A DNA stretch of 64,000 nucleotides, taken from Saccharomycodes ludwigii (taxonomy: Eukaryota; Ascomycota; Saccharomycetes; Saccharomycodales; Saccharomycodaceae). Positions 30,529-40,307 of the stretch are shown here, piece by piece. The notes below the pieces were generated by a model. That model was not told where the DNA came from and did not search any database. It worked only from the letters and a program-made list of their open reading frames with translations. The stretch covers positions 1,171,501 to 1,235,500 of the forward strand of contig NC_060205.1 in the NCBI RefSeq assembly GCF_020623625.1, given 5' to 3'. Numbering within the stretch: the stretch's first letter is position 1; every line of letters begins with the position of its first letter. Made by a program: the position numbers and the translations under genes.

Positions 30529-32373
30529 CTATTCGTTCCTGTTACTTAAATTCAAATCAGCTAGTTGTCTTGCTGGTGAATGTTGTCTAGACATAGAATT
30601 GGTCATCCCGCCCGTGGGCTGGTCTAAAAATACAGGTTTTAACACCTGCTCATCAAAGTTTTGAAACCATTGATCATTAGAAAATAATGAACCAACAGTT
30701 TCCCTGAAACTTTGTCTATTATCAACCCCTCTGTTAATATTGTTATTATTATCATTACTGCTACCATTATTTGGATTATCTGTATATGAGGGTAAAGAAG
30801 AAACCACTCTGGGAGTTTCGATATCAAATTCATCGTCAGAATCTTCAGAGTTTTCATCTGCACATCCAGTCTTAATATTTAAAATTTCCAACATACCAGC
30901 AGTAGTACCACCAAAAACAATAACAGTTAAAACAACAACAACCAAGACTGTGGCTAATAAAGTAAATTTGTATTCACCTTTCATACCCATAGCTAATGCT
31001 ACACCAACTGCACCTCTTAAGCCTGCCCAAAATGTCATCATTTGATACTGGTAAGGAATTTCATCAGGAATTTCATCTGGATTAAAACTAGTTAAGGATG
31101 ATCCGCTATTATAAACAGCTTTTCTTTTAACTCTTTGTTTGTGAACCCAATTAACTGCATGAGAAAGCGGAAACACCGCACACCATCTAGATACACAAAT
31201 AGAAATAGCTGTGATAATAATTAATAAGGGTTTGTAGACTAATTCAACCTCTGTAAATAGAGCTAAGCCTAAATAAATGAAAATAAAATTTTCTGACAAT
31301 CTAGCCAAAAGTTGGAAAATATATTTAATAGCAACCTGCGTTCTTCTAGACATATTATAGTAGGCATAGTGTTTTAAGGTAATGCCACAAAATAATAAAG
31401 ATACAATACCACTCATGTGACAACCATTAGAAAAAAAATATGACTCGTAAGCGACCAACAAGACTATACAGGTTTCGATTTGAGGGAATCTTCTAATGTA
31501 GGTATGTTTCAAAAGCAAGGCGACTAGAATACCAACAAGCACACCTATTAGGAGTGAGACACTAAACGTCATTAGAAAAGAACCTAATCCCTCAAAAAAA
31601 GATGAGGCCTTTGCTGGTTTATCATGAAATTTTTGACATGTTTCAAACATAACAATAGATATAGCATCATTTAATAAAGATTCACCAAAAATAATTGTAT
31701 ATAACTTGGGGTCCACCTTGTAGGCATTGAAAATTGATAAAATTGTAACCGGATCTGTCGCTGATAATGTTGCACCGACACTTAGCGCGTCAACAAAGGA
31801 AATATGAATATTCTCTAGTCCCAAAGAGGTCCAAATAAATAAAATTATACCCAAGACTATTGCAGATATTAATGTACCTGGGATAGCAAAGGTTAAGATT
31901 GAACCTATATTATTAAAGAAATTTCGTTGATTCAATTCGTAGCCTGAATTTAAAATAATAGGAGGTAACAAAATATTGAAGAAATAAGAAGAATTGAAGG
32001 TAACGCTATCTTGAATATAATGACCGGGAAGTAATCTAATAATTAATCCAATGACCATCCCATAAAAAATAGACAAAACAGTTTCATGAACTGCTCTGAT
32101 TTTCCTTTGAGTTAAATAATAACTTGACCATAGAGCAGATATTAATAAAAACAGTAAAATGAATAGGGCCCAAGACGAAAATATTTCTTCTGCTATAGGA
32201 TTCGCTTCTCCATCATCTGGATCTGTAATGGGTGTCTGATCTCCTGGTGCACCAATACCATTACTCGGTGGTAAATTTTCATCGTCATCGTCACCGCTGA
32301 TACTATCTTTCCCCCCTAAAAATGCAGTGGTAGTTTTAAGAAGCAAACTAATTGCTAACCATTGAAGTGTCAT
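30529..32373 (-). CDS. NHX1: endosomal Na+(K+)/H+ exchanger Nhx1
   Basis: A 614-residue CPA1-family cation/proton antiporter (S. cerevisiae 633) of late endosome and prevacuolar membranes; it exchanges luminal protons for Na+ or K+ and controls vesicle pH and vacuolar sorting. An N-terminal hydrophobic stretch resembles a signal sequence. About twelve membrane helices span residues 65-485. Hallmarks are FNILLPPIILNSGYELN (the amiloride-binding region), SATDPVTILSIF and the ion-binding GESLLNDAISIVMFE, followed later by FWAGLRGAVGVALA. The hydrophilic C-tail (about 490-614) is acidic and Asn-rich, with conserved FNSN-like and LFSNDQWFQNFDEQVLKP parts. In S. cerevisiae NHX1 lies next to TOM1; here RAD52 and NDC1 are interleaved. 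Confidence 0.97.
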   Translation of the reverse strand: MTLQWLAISLLLKTTTAFLGGKDSISGDDDDENLPPSNGIGAPGDQTPITDPDDGEANPIAEEIFSSWALFILLFLLISALWSSYYLTQRKIRAVHETVLSIFYGMVIGLIIRLLPGHYIQDSVTFNSSYFFNILLPPIILNSGYELNQRNFFNNIGSILTFAIPGTLISAIVLGIILFIWTSLGLENIHISFVDALSVGATLSATDPVTILSIFNAYKVDPKLYTIIFGESLLNDAISIVMFETCQKFHDKPAKASSFFEGLGSFLMTFSVSLLIGVLVGILVALLLKHTYIRRFPQIETCIVLLVAYESYFFSNGCHMSGIVSLLFCGITLKHYAYYNMSRRTQVAIKYIFQLLARLSENFIFIYLGLALFTEVELVYKPLLIIITAISICVSRWCAVFPLSHAVNWVHKQRVKRKAVYNSGSSLTSFNPDEIPDEIPYQYQMMTFWAGLRGAVGVALAMGMKGEYKFTLLATVLVVVVLTVIVFGGTTAGMLEILNIKTGCADENSEDSDDEFDIETPRVVSSLPSYTDNPNNGSSNDNNNNINRGVDNRQSFRETVGSLFSNDQWFQNFDEQVLKPVFLDQPTGGMTNSMSRQHSPARQLADLNLSNRNE

Positions 32374-32652
32374 TTAAACTTTATATTTTTCTAATTTTTA
32401 TATAGTTAAAAAAATCGTACTCTCTCATATTTAGAAAAGAAGAAGAAAAAAAAAAAAAAAAACTTTCTTCTATGAACCGGTAGTAAACAGATTTGTGTTT
32501 TAAAGGAAAAAAAAAAAAAAAAAAAAAAATAAAAAAATAAAAAAATAAAAAAATAAAAAAAGAGAGAGAAACATTCGAAATAGATAGAGTATCAAATATA
32601 TAACCTTTATAAATGGATAAAAAAAAAAACGTGTTTCTAAAATAGAAAAAAT
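32374..32652. promoter_or_regulatory. NHX1 upstream region
   Basis: 279 bases between NHX1 and the tRNA gene, with A tracts at 32445-32461 and 32507-32529 and a TAAAAAA tandem run to 32561. No gene is seen. Confidence 0.4.
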
Positions 32653-32726
32653 TGGTTCCTAGCAGGATCGAACTGCTGATCCCCGCGTTATTAGCACGGT
32701 GCCTTAACCAACTGGGCCAAGGAACC
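32653..32726 (-). tRNA. tRNA-Ile (anticodon AAT)
   Basis: A 74-base intronless tRNA. The acceptor arms GGTTCCT and AGGAACC pair perfectly, with discriminator A. The anticodon loop CTAATAA gives AAT (AAU, read as IAU after deamination) for isoleucine. The A box is TGGCCCAGTTGG and the B box has the GTTCGATCC form. A run of six T on the coding strand (32651-32646) follows and should terminate RNA polymerase III. The body is almost identical to S. cerevisiae tRNA-Ile(AAU). Confidence 0.97.
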
Positions 32727-33536
32727 TTAGATTAAAAGTGTCGTAATATGAAATCAAGTAAACGCATATTACAACCAACATATAAAGTAATAAAGAATGT
32801 CCACCGCAAGAAGTAAAGTAATAAATAAGTCAACCTCAAAAGTGCTACGCTCATTCAAAGCAGATCATGAAATCACTACTAAGATAACACAACAACGAAA
32901 TGTTGGAAAAGATTAATATGAACATCAAATATAAATGTGAAAATAAATCATATATAAAGAGATGATTTATTATCAAGTTATTCATCAAAAGTATTTAAGT
33001 TATAGTTTTAAATAATCTTTATTATATATTATTATTATAATATGTAAAGACCTAAATAGAACAAGAAATTAATTACCATAATCCGAACCCGTAATTATTA
33101 CGACTAATCCTGAGTTACGCTTACGATAAAAAGATCGTAATTTAAAGTATATTAAATTATATATTAAAAATGTTTTAAAAAAAAAGGGGGCGGATATATG
33201 AAAGGGGATTTTTTTTTCCATATGAAAAAAAAAAAAATAAAAAATTGATAAAAAGTATATTTTATCAATATATTTTTTCTTTTCTTTCGTTTCCTCTTTT
33301 TTTTCTTTTTCTTTCTTTCCTTCCTTTTTTAGTTTCTGTAGGAAGAATATTATATATATATATATATATATGTAGCTTTTTTCACCCTTCCTTTTTCTCT
33401 TATTTCTTGTAAACTAAAGAACCGTTCAAGACCTTCTAAAAATTTAAAACTAGAGCATTATAAATTGAAAATAAATTGAAAATAAATTGAAAATAAATTG
33501 AAAAAAAAAAAAATATAAGTAATTTACACGGGCAAA
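32727..33536. other. spacer between tRNA-Ile and YET1
   Basis: 810 bases without a gene. The part near 32901-33180, upstream of the tRNA, begins TGTTGGAAAA and contains a TATATAAA element; it is weakly reminiscent of an LTR fragment but no second end is visible. The YET1-proximal part has T/C-rich DNA (33270-33330), a TA repeat (33350-33371) and an 11-base tandem repeat. Confidence 0.4.
33462..33506 (+). repeat. 11-base tandem repeat, four units
   Basis: Units of AAATTGAAAAT repeat four times, then run into a poly(A) tract just before the YET1 start. This is probably part of the YET1 leader. Confidence 0.7.
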
Positions 33537-34115
33537 ATGAGTTTATACTTTACTTTACTATTTTTGATATTAATTACCGAAATGAGTGTATTGTTTTTAT
33601 TAATATTACCTTTGCCATATTTGGTTCGTAGACAGTACACCACTTTATACTACAAATTTGCTTCTTTACCACAAGTTAAAACAGTTATAGTTATATCAGG
33701 TTTATTAGTTGGTACTTTATTTGTAGATTCATGGAAGAGGTCAAGATTATTATTACCGGAGGACCGTACTCTGATTACACCAGAATTGTTGGCTTCCAAG
33801 GCTTATAATCAACGTAACGTTTACATTGCTGGATTTATTTTATATTTTGCACTTTGTATCCCTATAACCATGAGTATCGTAAGAAGATTGGTGAAATATG
33901 AGGAGTTGAATAGAGCCAAAGAAGCTTCTTCTGGTACCGCTACTGAAAAGGAGGAACAAGACAATGAAATTACTGAGTTACAAAAACAATTGAAAAACAA
34001 ACAAGCGTCATTAACGGCTATGGAATCGCAATATAAAAATTTGCAATTACACGTGGAAAAAGAATTGGATGATGAAAATGGGAAGCCATCTATTGAGGAT
34101 AAAAAGAAAGCATGA
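33537..34115 (+). CDS. YET1: BAP31-like ER membrane protein Yet1
   Basis: A 192-residue homolog of yeast Yet1, an endoplasmic reticulum protein of the BAP31 family that associates with the Sec translocon and affects export of some secretory proteins. Three membrane helices are visible (about 2-24, 45-62 and 95-118), followed by a coiled-coil cytosolic tail. Shared blocks are MSLYFTLLFL at the start, LFVDSWKRS, and KAYNQRNVYIAGFILYFALCIPITMSIVRRLVKYEEL. The C-terminus KKKA fits a KKXX ER-retrieval signal. The sequence is closer to Yet1 than Yet3. In S. cerevisiae YET1 is on chromosome XI, so its place here beside GUK1 differs from the chromosome IV/XIII block. Confidence 0.93.
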   Translation: MSLYFTLLFLILITEMSVLFLLILPLPYLVRRQYTTLYYKFASLPQVKTVIVISGLLVGTLFVDSWKRSRLLLPEDRTLITPELLASKAYNQRNVYIAGFILYFALCIPITMSIVRRLVKYEELNRAKEASSGTATEKEEQDNEITELQKQLKNKQASLTAMESQYKNLQLHVEKELDDENGKPSIEDKKKA

Positions 34116-34497
34116 TATGAAGTTGGGATGTAATTAGTAGATTTATGTACAATTATATACTAGCACAGTTTAATACATTCAACAATAAGACCATTTGGAT
34201 CGGTACAATTTCTTTTCTTTTCTTTTCTCTTACATACCCCGATTTATTTTTTGAAGATTTTGAGTACACGTAAATATCGATTGGAATAGCATTCGGATAA
34301 CTTACTTTAATTTTTTTTTTTAGCAATGCCGTTTAAAAACACCTGAGAAATTGTGCACTGAGTAATTATGTACGGTGTGATTTCTTATGTAGTGTTTTCT
34401 TTATTACAAATTTACAAATGACTTCGTTTAAATTTACCAACTGACCCGTGTACGAGCATTTCTGTGACATTTTATTTTATTTTTTTATTTATAAATC

Positions 34498-34528
<31 letters not shown>

Positions 34529-34558
34529 CTAAAATAAATATCGATATAAATTCATTAA

Positions 34559-34589
<31 letters not shown>

Positions 34590-34903
34590 TAAAAATAAAT
34601 GAATGAATGAATGAGTTATATAGTGGCATTGATATGTTATTCTACTTCGAACTCTTGTACATGTCTGGGCGAAAATCTAATGCTTTTGTTTTTTTCTTTT
34701 TCTTTTTCTTTTTTCTTTTTCTTTTCTTTTCTTTTTTCTTTTCTTTCTTCTTACCACTTCCTTTTCTCTCTTCTTTTTCCTTTCCATTTTTTTAATGTCT
34801 CTTAATTTCATTTCGTGTAAACAGGGTGTCACTGGGAACACCCAAGATTAATACAGTTAGAAGCTACTCATTAGCATATTAATACAAGCATCTAAACAAC
34901 AAA
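34116..34903. promoter_or_regulatory. spacer and promoter upstream of GUK1
   Basis: 788 bases. An A tract at 34502-34527 is followed by an AAAAAT pentamer/hexamer run (34557-34597), a GAAT repeat (34599-34613) and a long T/C-rich stretch (34687-34795). A short inverted repeat lies at 34824-34843. The poly-Phe ORFs starting near 34607 are artefacts. Confidence 0.5.
34824..34843 (+). promoter_or_regulatory. short inverted repeat in the GUK1 leader
   Basis: GGGTGT (34824-34829) and ACACCC (34838-34843) are perfect complements around an 8-base loop, about 60 bases before the GUK1 start. In RNA this would form a small GC-rich hairpin; as DNA the halves resemble partial Rap1 cores. Confidence 0.3.
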
Positions 34904-35467
34904 ATGTCTCGTCCAATCGTTCTTTCAGGTCCTAGTGGTACTGGTAAATCAACTCTATTAAAAAAATTGTTTATAGAGTACCCAAACAAATTTGGGTTTT
35001 CTGTTTCTTCTACTACTAGGAGTCCACGTCCAGGTGAAGTTAATGGTAAGGATTATAATTTTGTTTCTGTTGATGAGTTTAAAGATTTGATAAGTAAAAA
35101 CGCTTTTATTGAATGGGCTCAGTTCAGTGGTAACTACTATGGTACCACTATTAAATCTGTCAAAGAAGTCACTTCTACTGGCAAGACTTGTATCTTAGAT
35201 ATAGATATGCAAGGCGTTAAATCTGTCAAGAACACTGATTTAAATGCCAAATATTTGTTTATTAGTCCACCAAGCATTGTGACTTTAAAACAAAGATTGA
35301 GTGATAGAGGTACTGAGACTCCGGAATCTTTGAACAAAAGATTGAGTGCTGCTAATGCTGAATTAGAGTATGCTAAGACTGGTGCCCACGATAAGATTAT
35401 AGTTAACGATAATTTAGACAAAGCATACAAAGAATTAAAAGAGTTTATTTTTGAAGGAAAACAATAG
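34904..35467 (+). CDS. GUK1: guanylate kinase
   Basis: A 187-residue guanylate kinase, the size of the S. cerevisiae enzyme. It transfers phosphate from ATP to GMP, an essential step toward GTP and also needed for GDP-mannose-dependent glycosylation. The P-loop GPSGTGKST is at residues 8-16. The GMP-binding part has [21 protein letters not shown], then [14 protein letters not shown] and [13 protein letters not shown]. The lid contains [17 protein letters not shown], and the end is [18 protein letters not shown]. All substrate-binding blocks are intact. In S. cerevisiae it lies close to NHX1 and TSA2. Confidence 0.98.
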   Translation: MSRPIVLSGPSGTGKSTLLKKLFIEYPNKFGFSVSSTTRSPRPGEVNGKDYNFVSVDEFKDLISKNAFIEWAQFSGNYYGTTIKSVKEVTSTGKTCILDIDMQGVKSVKNTDLNAKYLFISPPSIVTLKQRLSDRGTETPESLNKRLSAANAELEYAKTGAHDKIIVNDNLDKAYKELKEFIFEGKQ

Positions 35468-35806
35468 TCCAAATGATGTATAAAAAATAAAGTATATATA
35501 TATATATATGATGTATATGGTACTTGTTTTTCTTAATTTCTTCAGCTAACTGATGCTGAATTTATTCCACGGACTTCGGTATTTTTACTCAAATGGGCTT
35601 TTCATTTGACATCTTATTAAAATTTTTTTTTATCCAAAATAAATATTAAAAATTTACAACCAAGCTTTCTTAAATTACGACAAATAAATCACAAGTACTT
35701 TTCCTTTGGTTAAAATATTTATATTCACATTAATTTCGATTAACAAGATATCAACTGGTTCCTTTTAATTATCTTTTTCTTTAACGCAGATAAGAACCCA
35801 AAAAAC

Positions 35807-35840
<34 letters not shown>

Positions 35841-35970
35841 TATAAATATCTATTCAGCTGTATTTAACTTATTAAATTATCTATCCTTTATACACTGCTA
35901 AATTTCTTAAAGAAGAGGCTAGTAACATAAACGATACCAAACAAACAAAGAAACAAAAAAAAAAAAAAAA
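35468..35970. promoter_or_regulatory. spacer and promoter upstream of RCF1
   Basis: 503 AT-rich bases with a TA repeat (35493-35509) after GUK1, an ATA triplet run (35809-35838) and an A tract ending at the RCF1 start codon. No gene is seen. Confidence 0.45.
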
Positions 35971-36468
35971 ATGTCACAACTTCCATCAAGTTTCGATAAT
36001 TCTAATGTTGAATATGCAGAAGAAATGCCGTTTTGGGATAAAGTTGCATTTCATTGTAAACAACAACCGTTAGTTCCATTAGGGTGTGCTTTGACAACAA
36101 TAGCTGTTATTTTAGCTGCTAAAAATATTAAATCTGGCGATAAGAGAAGAGCTCAGTATTGGTTTAGATGGCGTGTCGGTTTACAGGGAGCAACTTTAGT
36201 TGTTTTGGTTGCGGGTAGTTTCTTGTATGGTAAAAACTCTCAAGAAAGAAAAACACAAGATGAATTAATGAAAGACAAGGCAAAGATGAGAGAGAGGTTA
36301 TGGATTCAGGAGCTAGAAAGAAGAGATGAAGAAATGAAGGCCAGGAAAAAGAGAGCTGAATTAGCCAGGATTAAGGCACAGGAGATGGAGAATGAAACTT
36401 CCAAAATTCAAGAGGAATTGAAAAAATTGGAAAAAGAAATTCAAGAAGGATCAAATAATAAAAATTAA
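35971..36468 (+). CDS. RCF1: respiratory supercomplex factor Rcf1 (HIG1 family)
   Basis: A 165-residue mitochondrial inner-membrane protein (S. cerevisiae 159) that binds cytochrome c oxidase and helps form bc1-oxidase supercomplexes. The HIG1 type 1 domain covers about residues 15-95: two membrane helices (about 33-50 and 69-86) separated by a positive loop. The family QRRQ motif (Q-x3-R-x-R-x3-Q) is present as [11 protein letters not shown]. The remaining third is a highly charged coiled coil ([21 protein letters not shown]). In S. cerevisiae RCF1 (YML030W) is between NDC1 and USA1; USA1 follows here as well. Confidence 0.95.
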   Translation: MSQLPSSFDNSNVEYAEEMPFWDKVAFHCKQQPLVPLGCALTTIAVILAAKNIKSGDKRRAQYWFRWRVGLQGATLVVLVAGSFLYGKNSQERKTQDELMKDKAKMRERLWIQELERRDEEMKARKKRAELARIKAQEMENETSKIQEELKKLEKEIQEGSNNKN

Positions 36469-36868
36469 TTCTTTAAGCTAAAAGTATAATGTTAGGATCT
36501 AGAGAGTGAGTATAATTTTTTCCTGTAAATATAAATAACAGAAAAGATGAGTCGATAATCTTTTTTTTTTTTTTTTCTTTCTTTTTTCCTTTTTTAAAAC
36601 AAATATTTATATACATCTTTTATTAATTATGTTTAGCCTTTATAATTGAAATTTCTATGTCTTAGATGGCATATTAATATATATATCAATAAAACATTCA
36701 TAAGCTTTTTTTTAATATTATAAATAACATTATTTTATTGTAATTGATGAAGTTTTTAATATTGTAAGCAAATATTGATGAATATTAAATTACTGATTTC
36801 TAAAAGTTACAATCTAATTTATAATACTTGTGATCGCTTTACTAATTTTTTTTGTTTTTTTTCTCTCT

Positions 36869-36904
<36 letters not shown>

Positions 36905-37069
36905 CTTAATATTTAAGAACAAGTGGCAAACGCAAAAAAATTAAAATCAACTAATTTTTTTAATAAGGGTTGTAGGATTTGTTTAGGTCAGTTGCAATCC
37001 CCTTCTCAAAAAAAAAAAAAAAGTAAAAGTAAAAAGAAACAACGAGCTATATAAAAATAAGTAAATACA
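36469..37069. promoter_or_regulatory. spacer and promoter upstream of USA1
   Basis: 601 AT-rich bases with T tracts at about 36560-36576 and 36872-36904 and an A tract at 37009-37022 near the USA1 leader. No gene is seen. Confidence 0.45.
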
Positions 37070-39751
37070 ATGTCGAAAAGGTCCAATGCAAATAGCAATT
37101 CCAATGTATACACTGCATTGTCCCAAATCACAGTAAGCGTTTGGAGCTCAGATAAAAATTTAATACAATCCAATGAAATCATTAGAGTTCACCCAGCCTG
37201 TAAAATATCTAAAATTTTGCAATATGTTCATTTTTTGTTGAAATCTACAAAACGTACTGATAATGACTTATGCAATGTCAATGCTTACTGCTTACTATAT
37301 AAGCAGAAAGTTTTAGACTTAAACTCCACAATAGGCACTATTAAAGATCCCGAAACATCAATTTTTAGTTTAGAGTTTGAACTAGACACAAACAAAGCTA
37401 ATAACGACAACGGTCATCCACAAATCAAATTCCTAAGTTATTCTCCGCAAGATTTTGTTGTTAACAATATAAAGGTAGAATGCCAGATTAATACACTATC
37501 CAGCTATAAAATATTAAATTTTGATCCCATTGAGATATCATTAAATTGTAATTTCAGTGGTCTAGCTAAAAAATGCCTGAATAAAATTAATGAATTTGAA
37601 ATCACAGGTAGTTCCACCGGCACTTTTTGTCTCAACGGACATCACACCATTGATGATATCATGAGCTTTAATTTTGCTGGAAAGACTTTTACTGACCCAT
37701 TAAGTGTAATTGATCAAAGGTTGTGTGATATTTTAGGATATGATTTAATTCCTACGGACAAACCCTTTGTGTTATTATTGTTTATTAGACACAAACAGAG
37801 GGAAAGCAAAATAGCTTTGGAGTTCATATCTGACTCTGAATTAATGATGAACCAAATGAATATTAATGAAAATACAACTATATCAGACGTTAAAAACTTT
37901 TTATGTTCTGTTTATGCACATGCCACTAGAATTAATTCAAAAGATATCAAATTGATATATCAGGGCCAACTGTTGGATTGCGAAAAGGAACCTAAAAAAA
38001 AAATATTATCGACTATCACTCATAATGCTGACAGTAATATCATTAGAGAAGAAGATGGTACTATGCATTTCAAAATACATGTTTCTATAAATACTGACGG
38101 GTTTTTTAGATATGATGAAAACGAACCAGGATTTTGGACTGAATTGTTTCATAATCCTAATCGTTTCTCCTTTATGAACAGAGGTGTTAATGCACCTACA
38201 CCAGAAAATGCAACCGGCAGGATCAACAAACGTGAGAATGTTGTTTCCAACAGCAACATTGTTATTAATAATGGAACGACTGATTTATCTCCGGAAGAAT
38301 ACGAATTTTATACAGAAGAAGGCGATCAGGTCCATAGAACATGTGAATCTTATGAAAAAGTATATATCAAAGGTTCACCTTATTTTATTAGAAGACGGGA
38401 ATTTGACACCTATAATTATGCACTAAACGTAAGATGCAATGTTGAAGGCGGAGAAGAAGAAGAAGAAGAAGAAGAAGATACCATCAGTATTGACAGAGAA
38501 GATTTCCGACAAATTGATAATTGTATATTTTTATCATCAAGAGTAATTAATACAATAAATGATAAATTTGGTGTAGTTATAGAAAAACAACAAATTGTAG
38601 AACAAGATGATGAGGGACAACTATTTGGTGAAAGTGGGAGTTTGGTTATTAACCAGAATAATAACAATGCAAGTACAAATGTTAATCCGCTTTTACAAGA
38701 AACACGACTTGTTAGTAGAATTAAAGAATTTATCAGAATATTTGCCAGGTCAATTTATTTGATGTTTCGTAATTCCATCTTGGGTATTATAATATTAACA
38801 ACCCTTTCTTCCTTTATACCCGTTAAATATACCATAGCGTTATTATTGATAAACTTTTTGAGGGCCTTGTGGTTTACTAACGAGGTCTGGGATATGTGGA
38901 TATTATTTTTCACTAGAAATACGCCCCTAGGTGATAAAGATTACAATAGGTTTAGAAAGTTTATTGTCACAGGAACAATACCAAAAGAGCTACGGAGCAA
39001 GTTGAAAAGAAATTGTATTGTAAGAACCATATTAGCTCAAACATTGAGGGAATCACCAGAACTACAAAAAAAAATTATAAGAGAATATTTGCCCCATATG
39101 CATAACATAGATAATGGCAACGTTATTACTGACACTGATCAACTAGAGTCTTTAGTTTCTGAAATTTTAGAGAATTCAACCAAGAATAAATATGATGAAT
39201 TGCCTCAACCTGACTTGCAAGAATTGTTTCAGCCCTTCTTCCAGTGGTTAAATGATAAGGTGGAGAACAGTTGGAAAAATGAATATCCAACAGATGAAAA
39301 CGAAGGATGTATTTTGAATACTATAAGGAATTACTTGAGACCACTTAGAGTATTCGTTAATATTTTACAAAGAATTAGTAATTTTCTCAATGAGGGGATT
39401 GTGCTATATTTTTCTACCGATACCGAAACAGATAATTTTTTCGTTGGAATTCTGAAGACCATTGTTTTGTTTTTCTTATTATTTTGGCCAGGTTATGTGA
39501 TGGTTTTCAATAGGATGATTAGAGCGAGTGATTTGGAACGTGAAAGGAGATTAAGACGTGAAGCTTTAGAAGATAATAATGAACATGCACCTGTTGAACA
39601 ATTAGAGGATAATGCTGTTGAAAATGTGGTGATGGATGAAATAATGGCTGAAGAAGAGTATGAACATCTTGATAGTAACAACAACGAAGGTAATGATAAT
39701 TTTGAGTTAATTGAAGAAATTGATGGGGCCACGGGTTCTGTACGTCGCTAA
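37070..39751 (+). CDS. USA1: ERAD scaffold Usa1 (HRD1 ligase complex)
   Basis: An 893-residue protein (S. cerevisiae 838), related to HERP, which tethers Der1 to the Hrd1 ubiquitin ligase, promotes Hrd1 oligomerisation and is needed for degradation of misfolded luminal and membrane proteins at the ER. A ubiquitin-like domain spans about residues 245-340 (IALEFISDSEL, then DIKLIYQGQLL and FKIHVSI). Two membrane helices follow near 565-605 (IILTTLSSFIPVKYTIALLLI), with conserved LRALWFTNEVWDMW after them, and a further hydrophobic stretch near 795-815 (IVLFFLLFWPGYVMVFN). A poly-Glu run near 462-470 and the acidic C-terminal tail are low complexity. Order NDC1-RCF1-USA1-TSA1 matches YML031W-YML028W, with YDR genes inserted between. 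Confidence 0.95.
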   Translation: MSKRSNANSNSNVYTALSQITVSVWSSDKNLIQSNEIIRVHPACKISKILQYVHFLLKSTKRTDNDLCNVNAYCLLYKQKVLDLNSTIGTIKDPETSIFSLEFELDTNKANNDNGHPQIKFLSYSPQDFVVNNIKVECQINTLSSYKILNFDPIEISLNCNFSGLAKKCLNKINEFEITGSSTGTFCLNGHHTIDDIMSFNFAGKTFTDPLSVIDQRLCDILGYDLIPTDKPFVLLLFIRHKQRESKIALEFISDSELMMNQMNINENTTISDVKNFLCSVYAHATRINSKDIKLIYQGQLLDCEKEPKKKILSTITHNADSNIIREEDGTMHFKIHVSINTDGFFRYDENEPGFWTELFHNPNRFSFMNRGVNAPTPENATGRINKRENVVSNSNIVINNGTTDLSPEEYEFYTEEGDQVHRTCESYEKVYIKGSPYFIRRREFDTYNYALNVRCNVEGGEEEEEEEEDTISIDREDFRQIDNCIFLSSRVINTINDKFGVVIEKQQIVEQDDEGQLFGESGSLVINQNNNNASTNVNPLLQETRLVSRIKEFIRIFARSIYLMFRNSILGIIILTTLSSFIPVKYTIALLLINFLRALWFTNEVWDMWILFFTRNTPLGDKDYNRFRKFIVTGTIPKELRSKLKRNCIVRTILAQTLRESPELQKKIIREYLPHMHNIDNGNVITDTDQLESLVSEILENSTKNKYDELPQPDLQELFQPFFQWLNDKVENSWKNEYPTDENEGCILNTIRNYLRPLRVFVNILQRISNFLNEGIVLYFSTDTETDNFFVGILKTIVLFFLLFWPGYVMVFNRMIRASDLERERRLRREALEDNNEHAPVEQLEDNAVENVVMDEIMAEEEYEHLDSNNNEGNDNFELIEEIDGATGSVRR

Positions 39752-39800
39752 CATTGCATGGATATTAGAAATTAAATAGATAAATTTTTATTTTATTTTT

Positions 39801-39831
<31 letters not shown>
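39801..39831 (+). repeat. TCTT microsatellite
   Basis: About eight TTTC/TCTT units directly downstream of USA1. Confidence 0.8.
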
Positions 39832-40134
39832 CCCCCTTTTTTTTTTTTTTATTTATTTATTTTTTTTTTTTGAATACTTAATTTTGATTCTTGTTTGATT
39901 TTAAATTAACTTTATGCATTTTGAAATGTGAGAATAAAGAATTTTGACAAGATTTTGAATAACAATAAATATATTTTTTTATTCCTATCTTTCTCACACA
40001 CCCCTCTAATCTTTCTTTTGAAAAGGTAGCTTTAATGCAAGTTGTATTGTGTTAGAAAACTGCACCGCTTCAAACAGCGTAATAAATCGTAAAAAAAAAA
40101 AATAAAAAAAAAAGTTCGAGACAAAATATAGAAA

Positions 40135-40141
40135 TTAGTAA
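40135..40141 (+). promoter_or_regulatory. Yap1-type response element TTAGTAA
   Basis: TTAGTAA is a recognised Yap1 element form. It lies about 590 bases upstream of TSA1, a gene induced by Yap1 and Skn7 under peroxide stress in S. cerevisiae. Motif-based call. Confidence 0.4.
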
Positions 40142-40300
40142 TTGGAAAATGAATAATTTAACCCTAAAAAAATAAAATAAAATAAAATAAAATAAAATTA
40201 TGCTTTAGAAGAGCTGGTAATAAAAATGGACGGTAATCACAGGCCGCATTTGTTATTTTTTGTTGATTTCACACGAACAAAATGGAACCAACCGACGTAA

Positions 40301-40307
40301 TTACTAA
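40301..40307 (+). promoter_or_regulatory. Yap1-type response element TTACTAA
   Basis: An exact TTACTAA match, about 420 bases upstream of TSA1 and 160 bases from the other site. Together with the TATA element it suggests stress-inducible control. Confidence 0.45.
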
